Shown piece after piece: positions 7,987 through 15,753 of a stretch of DNA of 64,000 bases. The translations under genes and the position numbers were made by a program. The stretch is from CAZNYN01 sp964422205. Lineage in GTDB: Bacteria; Synergistota; Synergistia; Synergistales; Synergistaceae. The notes under the pieces are model-generated. The model was not told the DNA's origin and ran no database searches. It saw nothing but the letters and a program-made list of their open reading frames with translations. Every line of letters starts with the position of its first letter. Position 1 is the stretch's first letter. The stretch lies in the NCBI GenBank assembly GCA_964422205.1, contig CAYRAI010000003.1, forward strand, positions 1 to 64,000, read 5' to 3'.

Positions 7987-9341
7987 GTATTTGGATAGTC
8001 GATGACGAGATAAATTTGGCAAACGGTCTGAAGAAGGCTTTTGAAAAGCAGGGGTTTGAAACAAGAACGGCTTTGAATATTGCCGAGCTTCAGAAGCTTC
8101 TTGCCAGTGAGATTCCAACAGTTATATTTTTGGATCAATGTCTGCCTGACGGAAACGGGCTGGATATGCTGCCTGTGATTTTGAAGCAGGTTCCACGGTG
8201 CCGTGTGATTATGATGACGGCTTTCGGCGATTCTGGGCTTGTTGTCAAAGCCATACAGGAGGGAGCTTATAATTATCTTGATAAGCCTTTCCCTTTGGAT
8301 GCTGCCAAGAATATGGTGCAAAGAGCTCTTGAGTCAATACGTTTTCAGAATCAGGCAGAGCGTCTCTTGTCAGGTGAACCGACAAGCCTCTACGGTTCGT
8401 CTCCATCAATGGAGAAGGTGCGCGACAGTATAAGAAAGGTGGCTCCGCACCAGGAGATAACTGTGCTGCTTTCGGGCGAGAGCGGGACGGGAAAGGAGGT
8501 GGCAGCGCGCATGCTCCACTACGCTTCGAACAGCAGAGGGGATTTTGTCGCGATAAATTGTTCCGCGATACCGGAATCTCTTCTTGAATCGGAGCTTTTC
8601 GGCTATGCGAAGGGAGCTTATACCGGGGCTGCCTCAGATAAGCAGGGGCTTATCGAGATAGCGGACAAGGGAACTCTTTTTCTTGACGAGATAGGAGACA
8701 TGCCTTTAGCTTTGCAGAGTAAGCTGCTGAGGTTCCTCGACCAGCGCAATTTCCGCCCTTTGGGAAGCACAAAGGAGAAGAAGGTGAGTATTAAGCTCAT
8801 CTGCGCGACATCTTTGGACCTTGAGAAGAAGGTAAGAGAGGAAACTTTCAGAAAAGACCTCTATTTCAGAATATCTGTCATACCTATAAAACTGCCTCCT
8901 CTGAGAGAGAGGGGAAGGGATGTTCTTGAGCTTGCGGCTCTCTTTCTTGCGGAATTTTCCAAGAGGATGGGCAAGTGCGTGGACAGCCTTACCGATGATG
9001 TGAAGGAGGTCTTTATGGCTCATCCGTGGCCAGGAAATGTGCGGGAGCTGCGAAATATTATAGAGAGAATTATGATTTTAAAGGATTCGTCCGACCATAC
9101 TGTAAGGCTTGCCGACCTGCCTTATGAATTTTTGGATATAAAGCCTGTTCAGCCTCACGTGGAGCAGAGTATTTTGTCTTCCGAAGCTGAGTCTCTTGAG
9201 AGCGTTATGGATAAGACGGAAAAAGATTTTATAGCGGCGGCGCTCCAGAGGTGCGGCGGAAACAGGACACAGGCCGCAGCGGAGCTTGGTATATCACGCT
9301 TTTCTCTGCTGCGGAGGATGCAGCGGCATGGCCTCGATTGA
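7983..9341 (+). CDS. Sigma-54-dependent response regulator (NtrC family)
   Basis: This 452-residue activator has three domains. The receiver carries acidic residues DD near 7-8 and phospho-Asp D51 (IFLDQCLPDG). The AAA+ domain has Walker A GESGTGKE, the sigma-54 contact loop GAYTGA (GAFTGA variant), Walker B LFLDEIGD and the PWPGNVREL motif. A C-terminal Fis-type helix-turn-helix (GNRTQAAAELGISRFSLLRR) follows. TTG at 7983 overlaps the kinase stop. Its gene runs 13 nt into rpoN. It should activate -24/-12 promoters; the one at 10726 is the obvious local candidate. Confidence 0.93.
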   Translation: MSIWIVDDEINLANGLKKAFEKQGFETRTALNIAELQKLLASEIPTVIFLDQCLPDGNGLDMLPVILKQVPRCRVIMMTAFGDSGLVVKAIQEGAYNYLDKPFPLDAAKNMVQRALESIRFQNQAERLLSGEPTSLYGSSPSMEKVRDSIRKVAPHQEITVLLSGESGTGKEVAARMLHYASNSRGDFVAINCSAIPESLLESELFGYAKGAYTGAASDKQGLIEIADKGTLFLDEIGDMPLALQSKLLRFLDQRNFRPLGSTKEKKVSIKLICATSLDLEKKVREETFRKDLYFRISVIPIKLPPLRERGRDVLELAALFLAEFSKRMGKCVDSLTDDVKEVFMAHPWPGNVRELRNIIERIMILKDSSDHTVRLADLPYEFLDIKPVQPHVEQSILSSEAESLESVMDKTEKDFIAAALQRCGGNRTQAAAELGISRFSLLRRMQRHGLD

Positions 9342-10569
9342 GCTTAATCTCGAACAAAAATTAAAGGTCTCCCTTAGGCTCTCTCCAAAAATTTTATATG
9401 GGCAGAATTTGCTCTTTACTCCTATCTCCGAGCTGACATCCGAGTGCGAAAGGATGCTCGGAGAGAATCCCTTTTTTTCTTTTGCTCCGCCTAAGCATTT
9501 TTTATATGACAGTGACATTGATTCCCCGTCTTATGAGAATATTCCCGCTCTGCAGTCTATCGAGGAGGTTTTAACTCCTCAGATTGTCACATGCCCCGGC
9601 TATTCTTCTGTCAGGAAGAGAGCTGACGCGTCTTTTTGGCTATCGCTGATAGGGCCTGATGGTTATATGAACACGAAAGCGGAGGACGCCGCGGCTATTT
9701 GCTCTCTGCCTCTCGACCTGTTTTGCACTTTTTTGAATGAACTTAAAGACTATATTGAGCCTGCCGGACTTTTTGCATGTGACCTTACAGAGTCGCTGCT
9801 TATACAGATGAGGCGCTCTTCCTGCGCCTGCGGCGATGCCGAGTTTCTTTTGACCGAGGGAAGAGAGTTTCTGCTTGCGAAGAAATTAAATGATTTCTGT
9901 GCGGTGCATGGTTGGAGCAGAGAGAGGCTTAACGGAGCTTTATCTCTGCTTCGCTCTCTCGACCCGTCTCCCGGCAGAAATTTTGGCTCTGCCGAGCCGG
10001 TATTTCCGGAAATTAAATTTATAACTTCGGGAGATACCGTGAGTGTTCGTGTCGTATCGGAAAACCTTCCGCGGATTGTCAGCAGCATAGGCGATATGTC
10101 TCTTTCTCCGTCTGAAATTTTATCTTCCGACTGGGTTATCCCTTCGTGGGTGAAGGCGAAATCCGTAATAACCAGGCTCGGCATGAGGTACAAAACAATT
10201 GTGCGCATAGCAATGGCTGCGGCACTTGCGCAAAGTGCATATATCATAGGCAGCAGAGATACTCCATCGCCTTTTACATACAGAGATGCCGCAGAGGCTG
10301 TAGGTCTTTCTATTTCGACAGTTTTCCGCACGGTGAAGAATACGTGGATATCTGTCGATGGTTCGGTTCGCCCATTTTCCTCACTTTTCTGCCGCGGTAT
10401 GGCTGCGGAAAGCTCTTTGAGTATTTCGGAGCTTAAGCTTCTGATATCAAGCATGTATGAAAGCGGCCTCAATGACAGGGAGATATCCGAAAGACTCTCG
10501 GTTCCCAGAAGGACAATATCTTATCACAGGAAAAAACTTAATCTGAAGAAAAATTCAGCAAAACTTTGA
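9328..10569 (+). CDS. rpoN: RNA polymerase sigma-54 factor
   Basis: A 413-residue sigma-54. The N-terminal activator-interacting region I (LNLEQKLKVSLRLSPKIL) is followed by a core-binding domain, and the DNA-binding part ends with an RpoN box near residues 393-402. The box reads PRRTISYHRK against the canonical ARRTVAKYRE, so it is divergent but recognisable. The ATG at 9328 is chosen because region I begins there; the longer frame from 9286 lies inside the regulator gene. The protein is shorter than the usual 430-500 residues. Being the last gene of the symporter/kinase/regulator cluster is unusual, because rpoN normally sits elsewhere. Confidence 0.88.
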   Translation: MASIELNLEQKLKVSLRLSPKILYGQNLLFTPISELTSECERMLGENPFFSFAPPKHFLYDSDIDSPSYENIPALQSIEEVLTPQIVTCPGYSSVRKRADASFWLSLIGPDGYMNTKAEDAAAICSLPLDLFCTFLNELKDYIEPAGLFACDLTESLLIQMRRSSCACGDAEFLLTEGREFLLAKKLNDFCAVHGWSRERLNGALSLLRSLDPSPGRNFGSAEPVFPEIKFITSGDTVSVRVVSENLPRIVSSIGDMSLSPSEILSSDWVIPSWVKAKSVITRLGMRYKTIVRIAMAAALAQSAYIIGSRDTPSPFTYRDAAEAVGLSISTVFRTVKNTWISVDGSVRPFSSLFCRGMAAESSLSISELKLLISSMYESGLNDREISERLSVPRRTISYHRKKLNLKKNSAKL

Positions 10570-10584
10570 GAATCTTTTAACAAT

Positions 10585-10650
10585 TGTGCGAATAGCGCAC
10601 AGTAAAAAACGCACAGTTTATTCAAGTTTAAATTGTTAAATTGATAACAA
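10585..10650. promoter_or_regulatory. Palindromic candidate activator sites upstream of sigma-54 promoter
   Basis: Two perfect inverted repeats sit 76-155 bp upstream of the -12 element, the normal distance for an enhancer: TGTGCG-5-CGCACA (10585-10601), with a repeated half-site CGCACAGT at 10610, and TTGTTA-6-TAACAA (10633-10650). Which one, if either, the NtrC-like regulator binds is not shown by sequence. Confidence 0.5.
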
Positions 10651-10725
10651 ACTTTTGGTATGTTACAGACCCTTTGAGAGTGACAACTTGCGGCTCATCT
10701 ATAATATTTTTGCCGAAAATTTTTT

Positions 10726-10741
10726 TGGCAAGTTTTTTGCA
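10726..10741 (+). promoter_or_regulatory. Sigma-54 (-24/-12) promoter of the NRAMP-like transporter gene
   Basis: TGGCAAG-TTTT-TTGCA matches the TGGCACG-N4-TTGCW consensus at all but one position with exact spacing (GG at 10727-10728, GC at 10739-10740). Transcription should start near 10752, leaving a short leader to the ATG at 10784. It lies directly downstream of the genes for sigma-54 and an NtrC-type activator. Confidence 0.8.
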
Positions 10742-10783
10742 TATATATAAGTGAGTTAGTAAATTTATTGGAGGTGGCACGTA

Positions 10784-11989
10784 ATGTTGAAGGAAAAAGA
10801 GAATAACAAATCAGCGGCAAGTGTTCTTATCGGAGCGGCATTTTTGATGGCTACATCTGCTATCGGTCCCGGATTCCTTACTCAGACGGCGGTCTTTACA
10901 GAAAAGCTTCAGGCGGCTTTCGCGTTTGCTATCATAGTGTCAATACTTATTGACGTAGTTGTCCAGATGAATATCTGGCGCATACTGGGTGTTTCCGGAA
11001 AGCGCGCTCAGGACGTGGCGAATGAAGTTTTCCCGGGATTGGGCTACTTCCTCGCGGTGCTTGTCGCTATGGGCGGACTTGTCTTTAATATAGGCAACGT
11101 CGGAGGAGCTGCAATGGGACTTAACGTAATGATGGGAGTTCCTCTCGTTCCTGCCGCAATATTCAGCGCACTTTGCTCAATAGCCCTCTTCCTTAACAAA
11201 GAGATGGGCAAAGCAATGGACATGTTCACAAAGGTTCTCGGCATGATAATGATTGCCATGGTTCTTTTCATGGTTGTCAAGACACAGCCCCCTGTTCCTC
11301 TCGCACTTAAGGAGACTGTCCTTCCGTCCAATATTGACTGGCTTACAATTCTTACCTTGGTCGGAGGAACGGTCGGCGGATATATCACATTCGCAGGCGC
11401 GCACCGTATCATCGACGCAGGTATCACAGGCAGGGACAACCTTGATAAGATTTCAAGAGGTTCCGTAACGGCAATCGGTATTACCGGAGTTATGAGGTAT
11501 CTTCTCTTCCTCGCTATTTTGGGTGTTGTGGTAACGGGAGTTCCTCTTGATCCCAAGAATCCGCCGGCATCAGCGTTCCTTATCGGAGCAGGTCAGATAG
11601 GCTACCGTATTTTTGGCGTGATTCTCTGGTGCGCTGCAGTAACGTCTGTTGTAGGAGCTTCCTACACATCGATATCATTCCTCAGAACACTTTTTGCAAG
11701 GGTCGAAGCTGCTTCGCGCTATTGGATTATAGGATTTATCTGCATTTCAACCGCGATATTTGCGACAATGGGAAACCCTGTAAAGCTTCTTATTGTAGCA
11801 GGTTCGCTTAACGGGCTTATCCTCCCGATATCACTCGGAGTTATGCTTCTTGCCGCTTACAGAAAGGATATTATCGGAAGCGATTATAAGCATCCGATGG
11901 TCCTTACCGTTCTCGGATGGATTATGGTTGTCTTCACAGCATGGATGGGCTTTAAATCACTTACAGGAATAATGAAATTATTCTCATAA
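10784..11989 (+). CDS. NRAMP-family transporter lacking the metal-binding motif (YcsG-like)
   Basis: This 401-residue protein has about 11 transmembrane segments and aligns with the NRAMP/MntH fold. The metal-coordinating TM1 motif D-P-G-N is replaced by G-P-G-F (SAIGPGFLTQT), and the TM6 M-P-H motif is replaced (TFAGAHRIIDAG). It is therefore unlikely to move Mn2+/Fe2+ in the classical way. B. subtilis ycsG, also NRAMP-like, sits with ycsF, ycsI, kipI and kipA, the same set found here downstream. This suggests a role in oxoproline or related uptake. GGAGGTGGCACGTA precedes the ATG. It is expressed from the sigma-54 promoter and ends in a terminator. Confidence 0.8.
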   Translation: MLKEKENNKSAASVLIGAAFLMATSAIGPGFLTQTAVFTEKLQAAFAFAIIVSILIDVVVQMNIWRILGVSGKRAQDVANEVFPGLGYFLAVLVAMGGLVFNIGNVGGAAMGLNVMMGVPLVPAAIFSALCSIALFLNKEMGKAMDMFTKVLGMIMIAMVLFMVVKTQPPVPLALKETVLPSNIDWLTILTLVGGTVGGYITFAGAHRIIDAGITGRDNLDKISRGSVTAIGITGVMRYLLFLAILGVVVTGVPLDPKNPPASAFLIGAGQIGYRIFGVILWCAAVTSVVGASYTSISFLRTLFARVEAASRYWIIGFICISTAIFATMGNPVKLLIVAGSLNGLILPISLGVMLLAAYRKDIIGSDYKHPMVLTVLGWIMVVFTAWMGFKSLTGIMKLFS

Positions 11990-12000
11990 AGGTGTATAAA

Positions 12001-12033
12001 CGGAGGGAGCTTGTAAAGCTCTCTCCGCTTTTT
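12001..12033 (+). terminator. Terminator after the NRAMP-like gene
   Basis: CGGAGGGAGCTT and AAGCTCTCTCCG form a stem with one G-U pair and a short loop, followed by CTTTTT. It separates the transporter transcript from the pxp genes, unless readthrough occurs. Confidence 0.75.
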
Positions 12034-12039
12034 AAGGAG

Positions 12040-12240
12040 CCGCTGATTAAATGCACCATCTGGGTGTAACAACTAAGTTCGATAACGCAAATCAAAGATT
12101 TGCTATCTCACTTACGCATCGTAGGCTGGCACATCTGATGAACAAACCAGCCGATTCGCACGAAATCAGAGATTTCGGCTCTCTGACCGTAATCAGCGGA
12201 CGATACGTTGGTGATGTTCTGTAATAATTGATTTAATCAG
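12040..12240. mobile_element. MITE-like, hairpin-rich intergenic element
   Basis: CCGCTGATTA (12040-12049) has an exact inverted copy TAATCAGCGG (12190-12199), and CTGATTAAAT (12043-12052) has another inverted copy ATTTAATCAG (12231-12240). Between them lie three perfect hairpins: GCAAATC/GATTTGC (12087-12103), GGCTGG/CCAGCC (12124-12152) and CGAAATC/GATTTCG (12161-12177). No ORF with a start signal is present. The terminal inverted repeats and small size suggest a non-autonomous element or a structured repeat inserted between the transporter and pxpB. No clear target duplication was found. Confidence 0.5.
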
Positions 12241-12269
12241 TGTTTCCATGACAGAAAGGAGTGGTTTAG

Positions 12270-13007
12270 ATGTCCGTGTACTTAAAAGAGCCGAAGCTGC
12301 TGCAGGCAGGGGAGTCGTGTCTCGTTGTTGAATTTGCCGATGAGATAAGCCGCGAGGCAAACGATGCGGTTATGAGTCTGAGACATTGGCTGCAAAATCA
12401 AAAGAGGGTCCCTATAGTTGAGTGCCTTCCGACATATCGCTCTTTGGCAGTTTATTTTAATCCTCTTAAAGTTACAAAGAAACAGGTTACAGATGAAGTT
12501 TTAAAAGCTGTAAGCGGATCTTCTGAATCGCTGTCTTCATCTCACAAAGTGATATCCATACCGGTGTGCTACGGCGGTGAGTATGGCCCTGATATTGATA
12601 ATGTGGCCGAACACGCAGGCATATCTGTTGAGGAAGTTATAAAAAGGCATACGGCACCTGTTTGTCACTGCTACATGATAGGTTTTGTACCGGGCTTTGC
12701 ATATCTCGGAGGCATGGATGAATCCATTGCTACTCCGAGGCTTCAAAACCCTAGAACGGTTATTAAGGGCGGAAGCGTCGGCATAGCGGGAAAGCAGACC
12801 GGAATATATCCCATCGACAGCCCGGGCGGATGGCAGCTTATAGGCAGAACACCTCTGCGCCTCTTTACCCCTGAGGCTTCCTGTCCGACTTTGATTGATT
12901 CGGGCTACGGGGTTCGTTTTGTACCGGTATCAGAGGATGAGTATAAAATAATAGAGGCAAGAGTCGCAGACGGAACTTACACTCCTCAGATAACGGAGGT
13001 GGCTTAG
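12270..13007 (+). CDS. pxpB: 5-oxoprolinase subunit PxpB (KipI family)
   Basis: A 245-residue protein with the KipI/allophanate hydrolase subunit 1 signature: IPVCYGGEYGPD near residue 98, HTAPVCHCYMIGFVPGFAYLGG near 131, and IGRTPLRLF near 195. With PxpC and PxpA it forms the ATP-dependent prokaryotic 5-oxoprolinase that opens 5-oxo-L-proline to L-glutamate. GAAAGGAGTGG precedes the ATG. The next gene starts 1 nt after the stop, so the three pxp genes and the DUF1445 gene form one operon. Confidence 0.92.
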   Translation: MSVYLKEPKLLQAGESCLVVEFADEISREANDAVMSLRHWLQNQKRVPIVECLPTYRSLAVYFNPLKVTKKQVTDEVLKAVSGSSESLSSSHKVISIPVCYGGEYGPDIDNVAEHAGISVEEVIKRHTAPVCHCYMIGFVPGFAYLGGMDESIATPRLQNPRTVIKGGSVGIAGKQTGIYPIDSPGGWQLIGRTPLRLFTPEASCPTLIDSGYGVRFVPVSEDEYKIIEARVADGTYTPQITEVA

Positions 13008-13008
13008 T

Positions 13009-14067
13009 ATGGAACTTTCTATAGTGAAACCCGGAATGCTGACTTCGGTTCAGGATTTGGGACGCTGGGGATACCAGGCAAGCGGTGTGCCTGTGGCGGG
13101 AGCTATGGATCTTCCAGCTCTCCGCATGGGTAATGTAATGGTGGGCAACGAAGAGGGAGCTGCTGCTCTCGAAGTTACTCTCATGGGGCCTGAAATTACA
13201 CTCGCGGGTGAAGGCTGTGCCGTATTTGCCGGAGCTGAGCTGGGCTTTTCCGTCAACGGAAGAGAAATAGGCTCTTGGACTGTTACAGTGCTTAAGGACG
13301 GAGATGTTATATCCTTTAAAGGGCCTAAAGGCAAAGGCTGCCGAGGTTATATATGCTTTGGCGGAGGCGTGGATGTACCTCTGGTTATGGGAAGCCGCGC
13401 GACTTATACGAGAGCAAAGATAGGCGGATATGAGGGACGTGCTCTTAAAGCGGGGGATGCCCTCAAAACAGGGGAGCCTTCACCTCTGTGGAGAAGAATG
13501 GACGGATTCACGATTCCCGCCGGTATGAAGCCTGACTACAATCCCGATAAGCCGCTTGGAATTTTAGTGGGACTTCAGGCCGACTTCTTCACGGAAGAGG
13601 GGCTGAAAACTCTTTTTGAATCGGAATATACTCTTTCGAGCGAGTCCGACAGGATGGGCTGCCGTTTTGAAGGGCCGAAGGTTCAGCACAAAGAGGCGGG
13701 TGCTGATATCGTATCAGACGGAATACCGCTCGGCACTGTCCAGATACCGGGACATGGCCTTCCGATAGCGATGCTTGCCGACAGGCAGACGACAGGAGGC
13801 TACACTAAGGTAGGAGTATTGACTCCCGCCGCCATACAGGCTCTTGTTCAAAGGATGCCCGGCATGAAGGCGCGCTTTGAGCGGGCAACGGAGGAGTCCG
13901 CAATCGGCGAACTGAATGCCGTAAAGGAGACTGTCGATAAAATATATCAGGCAAGGATGTCATACGTAAGCCGTGCAGATATTTATGGGCAAAAGGCTCT
14001 TTCGTCTGATCTTAAAATAACGTTAAATGGTAAGGTATACGAAGTAAGGTGCGAAGAGATACAATAG
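13009..14067 (+). CDS. pxpC: 5-oxoprolinase subunit PxpC (KipA family)
   Basis: A 352-residue KipA/allophanate hydrolase subunit 2-type protein. It opens with the typical KPGMLTSVQDLGRWGYQASGVPVAGAMD-like segment and carries SDGIPLGTVQIPGHGLPIAMLADRQTTGGY, the conserved core near residues 240-265. It would otherwise be annotated as biotin-dependent carboxyltransferase, but the pxpB/pxpA neighbours point to 5-oxoprolinase. It starts 1 nt after pxpB with GGAGGTGG inside the end of pxpB. Confidence 0.92.
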   Translation: MELSIVKPGMLTSVQDLGRWGYQASGVPVAGAMDLPALRMGNVMVGNEEGAAALEVTLMGPEITLAGEGCAVFAGAELGFSVNGREIGSWTVTVLKDGDVISFKGPKGKGCRGYICFGGGVDVPLVMGSRATYTRAKIGGYEGRALKAGDALKTGEPSPLWRRMDGFTIPAGMKPDYNPDKPLGILVGLQADFFTEEGLKTLFESEYTLSSESDRMGCRFEGPKVQHKEAGADIVSDGIPLGTVQIPGHGLPIAMLADRQTTGGYTKVGVLTPAAIQALVQRMPGMKARFERATEESAIGELNAVKETVDKIYQARMSYVSRADIYGQKALSSDLKITLNGKVYEVRCEEIQ

Positions 14068-14098
14068 CAATACTTTATTCCGAGGGAGGGTGTTTATT

Positions 14099-14875
14099 AT
14101 GTATATGATAGACCTTAACAGTGACATAGGTGAGAGCTTCGGAGCTTACAAAATGGGCGATGACGCCTCGGTAATGGATGCGATAACGTCTGCCAACGTT
14201 GCCTGCGGATTTCACGCAGGGGATCCTCTTGTGATGAAGAAGACTGTCTGTCTTTGCAGAGAGAAAGGCATAGCCGTGGGAGCGCACCCTGGATACCATG
14301 ACCTTGTCGGTTTCGGACGCAGAAATATGGCATGTACTCCCGATGAAGTTTACTCAGACTGTATATACCAGATAGGCGCTCTGAAGCTTTTCTGCAAAGC
14401 AAAAGGTATGGTGATTCAGCATGTTAAGCCGCACGGAGCAATGTACAACCAGGCGGCTAAGGATCCGAAGCTTGCGGTGGCTATAGCATCTGCGGTAAAA
14501 GATGCCGGTGCCGGATTTATTATTTTGATGGGACTTGCAAATTCCGAATTTGAGAAAGCCGCCAAGGAGCTGAAGGTTCCCTTTGCTGCGGAAGCTTTTG
14601 CTGACAGAGCCTATATGCCAGACGGAGCTCTTGTCCCGCGTTCACAGCCAGGAGCCGTTATCCATGACGTAGAAGCAGCCGCAAAGCGTGTCGTGCGCAT
14701 GGCGACCGAAGGTACTGTCGAAGCTATTGACGGAACAGTAATCAATTTCCGTCCTCACTCTGTATGTATGCACGGAGATACACCGGAAGCGGTTGCTATG
14801 GCGAAGGCTGTAAGAGCCGCTCTTGTCGAAGCCGGAGTAGCAATAAAGAATCTTAAGGAGGTTGTACTGGGATGA
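14099..14875 (+). CDS. pxpA: 5-oxoprolinase subunit PxpA (LamB/YcsF family)
   Basis: A 258-residue YcsF-family protein starting MYMIDLNSDIGESFG, the standard family N-terminus. It contains NVACGFHAGDP, GAHPGYHDLVGFGRR and HVKPHGAMYN, whose histidines and aspartates form the likely active site. The ATG at 14099 is preferred over GTG 14090 because GGGAGGG lies at 14084-14090, overlapping that GTG and 8 nt upstream of the ATG. The stop overlaps the next start (ATGA). Confidence 0.93.
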   Translation: MYMIDLNSDIGESFGAYKMGDDASVMDAITSANVACGFHAGDPLVMKKTVCLCREKGIAVGAHPGYHDLVGFGRRNMACTPDEVYSDCIYQIGALKLFCKAKGMVIQHVKPHGAMYNQAAKDPKLAVAIASAVKDAGAGFIILMGLANSEFEKAAKELKVPFAAEAFADRAYMPDGALVPRSQPGAVIHDVEAAAKRVVRMATEGTVEAIDGTVINFRPHSVCMHGDTPEAVAMAKAVRAALVEAGVAIKNLKEVVLG

Positions 14876-15681
14876 CACTGCCGTTTGATATCGAACCTTA
14901 TCGCCACATAAGCCCGAAGGATATGCGAGCTCTTATCAGAGATGCGGAGTGGGCGCATCCTACGTCAGGACTCTGCCTCTCTCACGTGCAGGCCAATATG
15001 ATAGTTCTGCCGAAAGAGTGGGCATATGACTTCCTCGTCTTTGCTCAGAGAAACCCAAAGCCATGCCCTATTCTTGACATAACAGAGCCCGGCGAGTTTG
15101 AAGCGCGCCTTATCGCCCCCGGTTCGGATGTCCGCACCGACATTCCCAAGTACAGAGTGTGGAATGACGGTGTCCTTATAGATGAACCTACCGATGTCAA
15201 GAAGTATTGGAGAGATGACCTTGTGGCATTCCTCTTAGGCTGCTCTTTCAGCTTTGAGGGGGCGCTTCTTGAGGCCTCCATACCTATCAGGCATATCGAC
15301 ATTAACCGCAATGTTCCCATGTATGTGACAAACATACAGTGCGAACCTGCGGGACGTCTGAGCGGCCCAATGGTTGTGAGCATGAGGCCGGTAAAGCACG
15401 CGCAGGTGCCTAAAGCAGTGCTTGCTACCGGAAGATTCCCGGCCGTGCACGGAGCTCCTGTTCACATCGGAGACCCGGCGGCGATAGGAATTAAGGATGT
15501 GTTTAAGCCCGATTTCGGCGATGCGCCGGAGATTCGCGAAGGCGAGACACCGGTCTTCTGGGCATGCGGCGTAACGCCTCAGGCTGTGCTTATGAAGAGC
15601 AAACCGCCATTTGCAATCACTCACGCTCCTGGCTACATGTTCATAGGAGACCCGCGCGACACGGACTACGCCACATTCTAA
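14872..15681 (+). CDS. DUF1445 / YcsI family putative hydro-lyase
   Basis: This 269-residue protein belongs to the UPF0317/DUF1445 family. It begins with SPKDMRALIRDAEWAHPTSGL and has the family segments FLLGCSFSFEGALLEA, NVPMYVTNIQCEPAGRLSGPMVVSMRP and the C-terminal FWACGVTPQAVLMKSKPPFAITHAPG. Its start overlaps pxpA by 4 bp. The family member YcsI sits in the equivalent Bacillus operon, and the domain forms the N-terminal half of the eukaryotic D-glutamate cyclase DGLUCY. A role in D-glutamate or 5-oxoproline metabolism is therefore plausible but not demonstrated. Confidence 0.85.
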   Translation: MTLPFDIEPYRHISPKDMRALIRDAEWAHPTSGLCLSHVQANMIVLPKEWAYDFLVFAQRNPKPCPILDITEPGEFEARLIAPGSDVRTDIPKYRVWNDGVLIDEPTDVKKYWRDDLVAFLLGCSFSFEGALLEASIPIRHIDINRNVPMYVTNIQCEPAGRLSGPMVVSMRPVKHAQVPKAVLATGRFPAVHGAPVHIGDPAAIGIKDVFKPDFGDAPEIREGETPVFWACGVTPQAVLMKSKPPFAITHAPGYMFIGDPRDTDYATF

Positions 15682-15693
15682 TAATAAATAAAG

Positions 15694-15727
15694 AAGCTGC
15701 CTCCGAGGATATATTCGGAGGCAGCTT
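15694..15727. terminator. Bidirectional terminator
   Basis: AAGCTGCCTCCGA and TCGGAGGCAGCTT form a perfect 13-bp stem with an 8-nt loop between the convergent ends of the pxp operon and the permease gene. A/T tracts flank both sides. Confidence 0.85.
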
Positions 15728-15753
15728 TAAATATCTTGATTTTAAAAAATATA

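Noticed and set aside
10700..10726. A CodY-like half match (CCGAAAATT) near the sigma-54 promoter
   Set aside because: Only 11 of 15 positions match in a very A/T-rich region; expected by chance.
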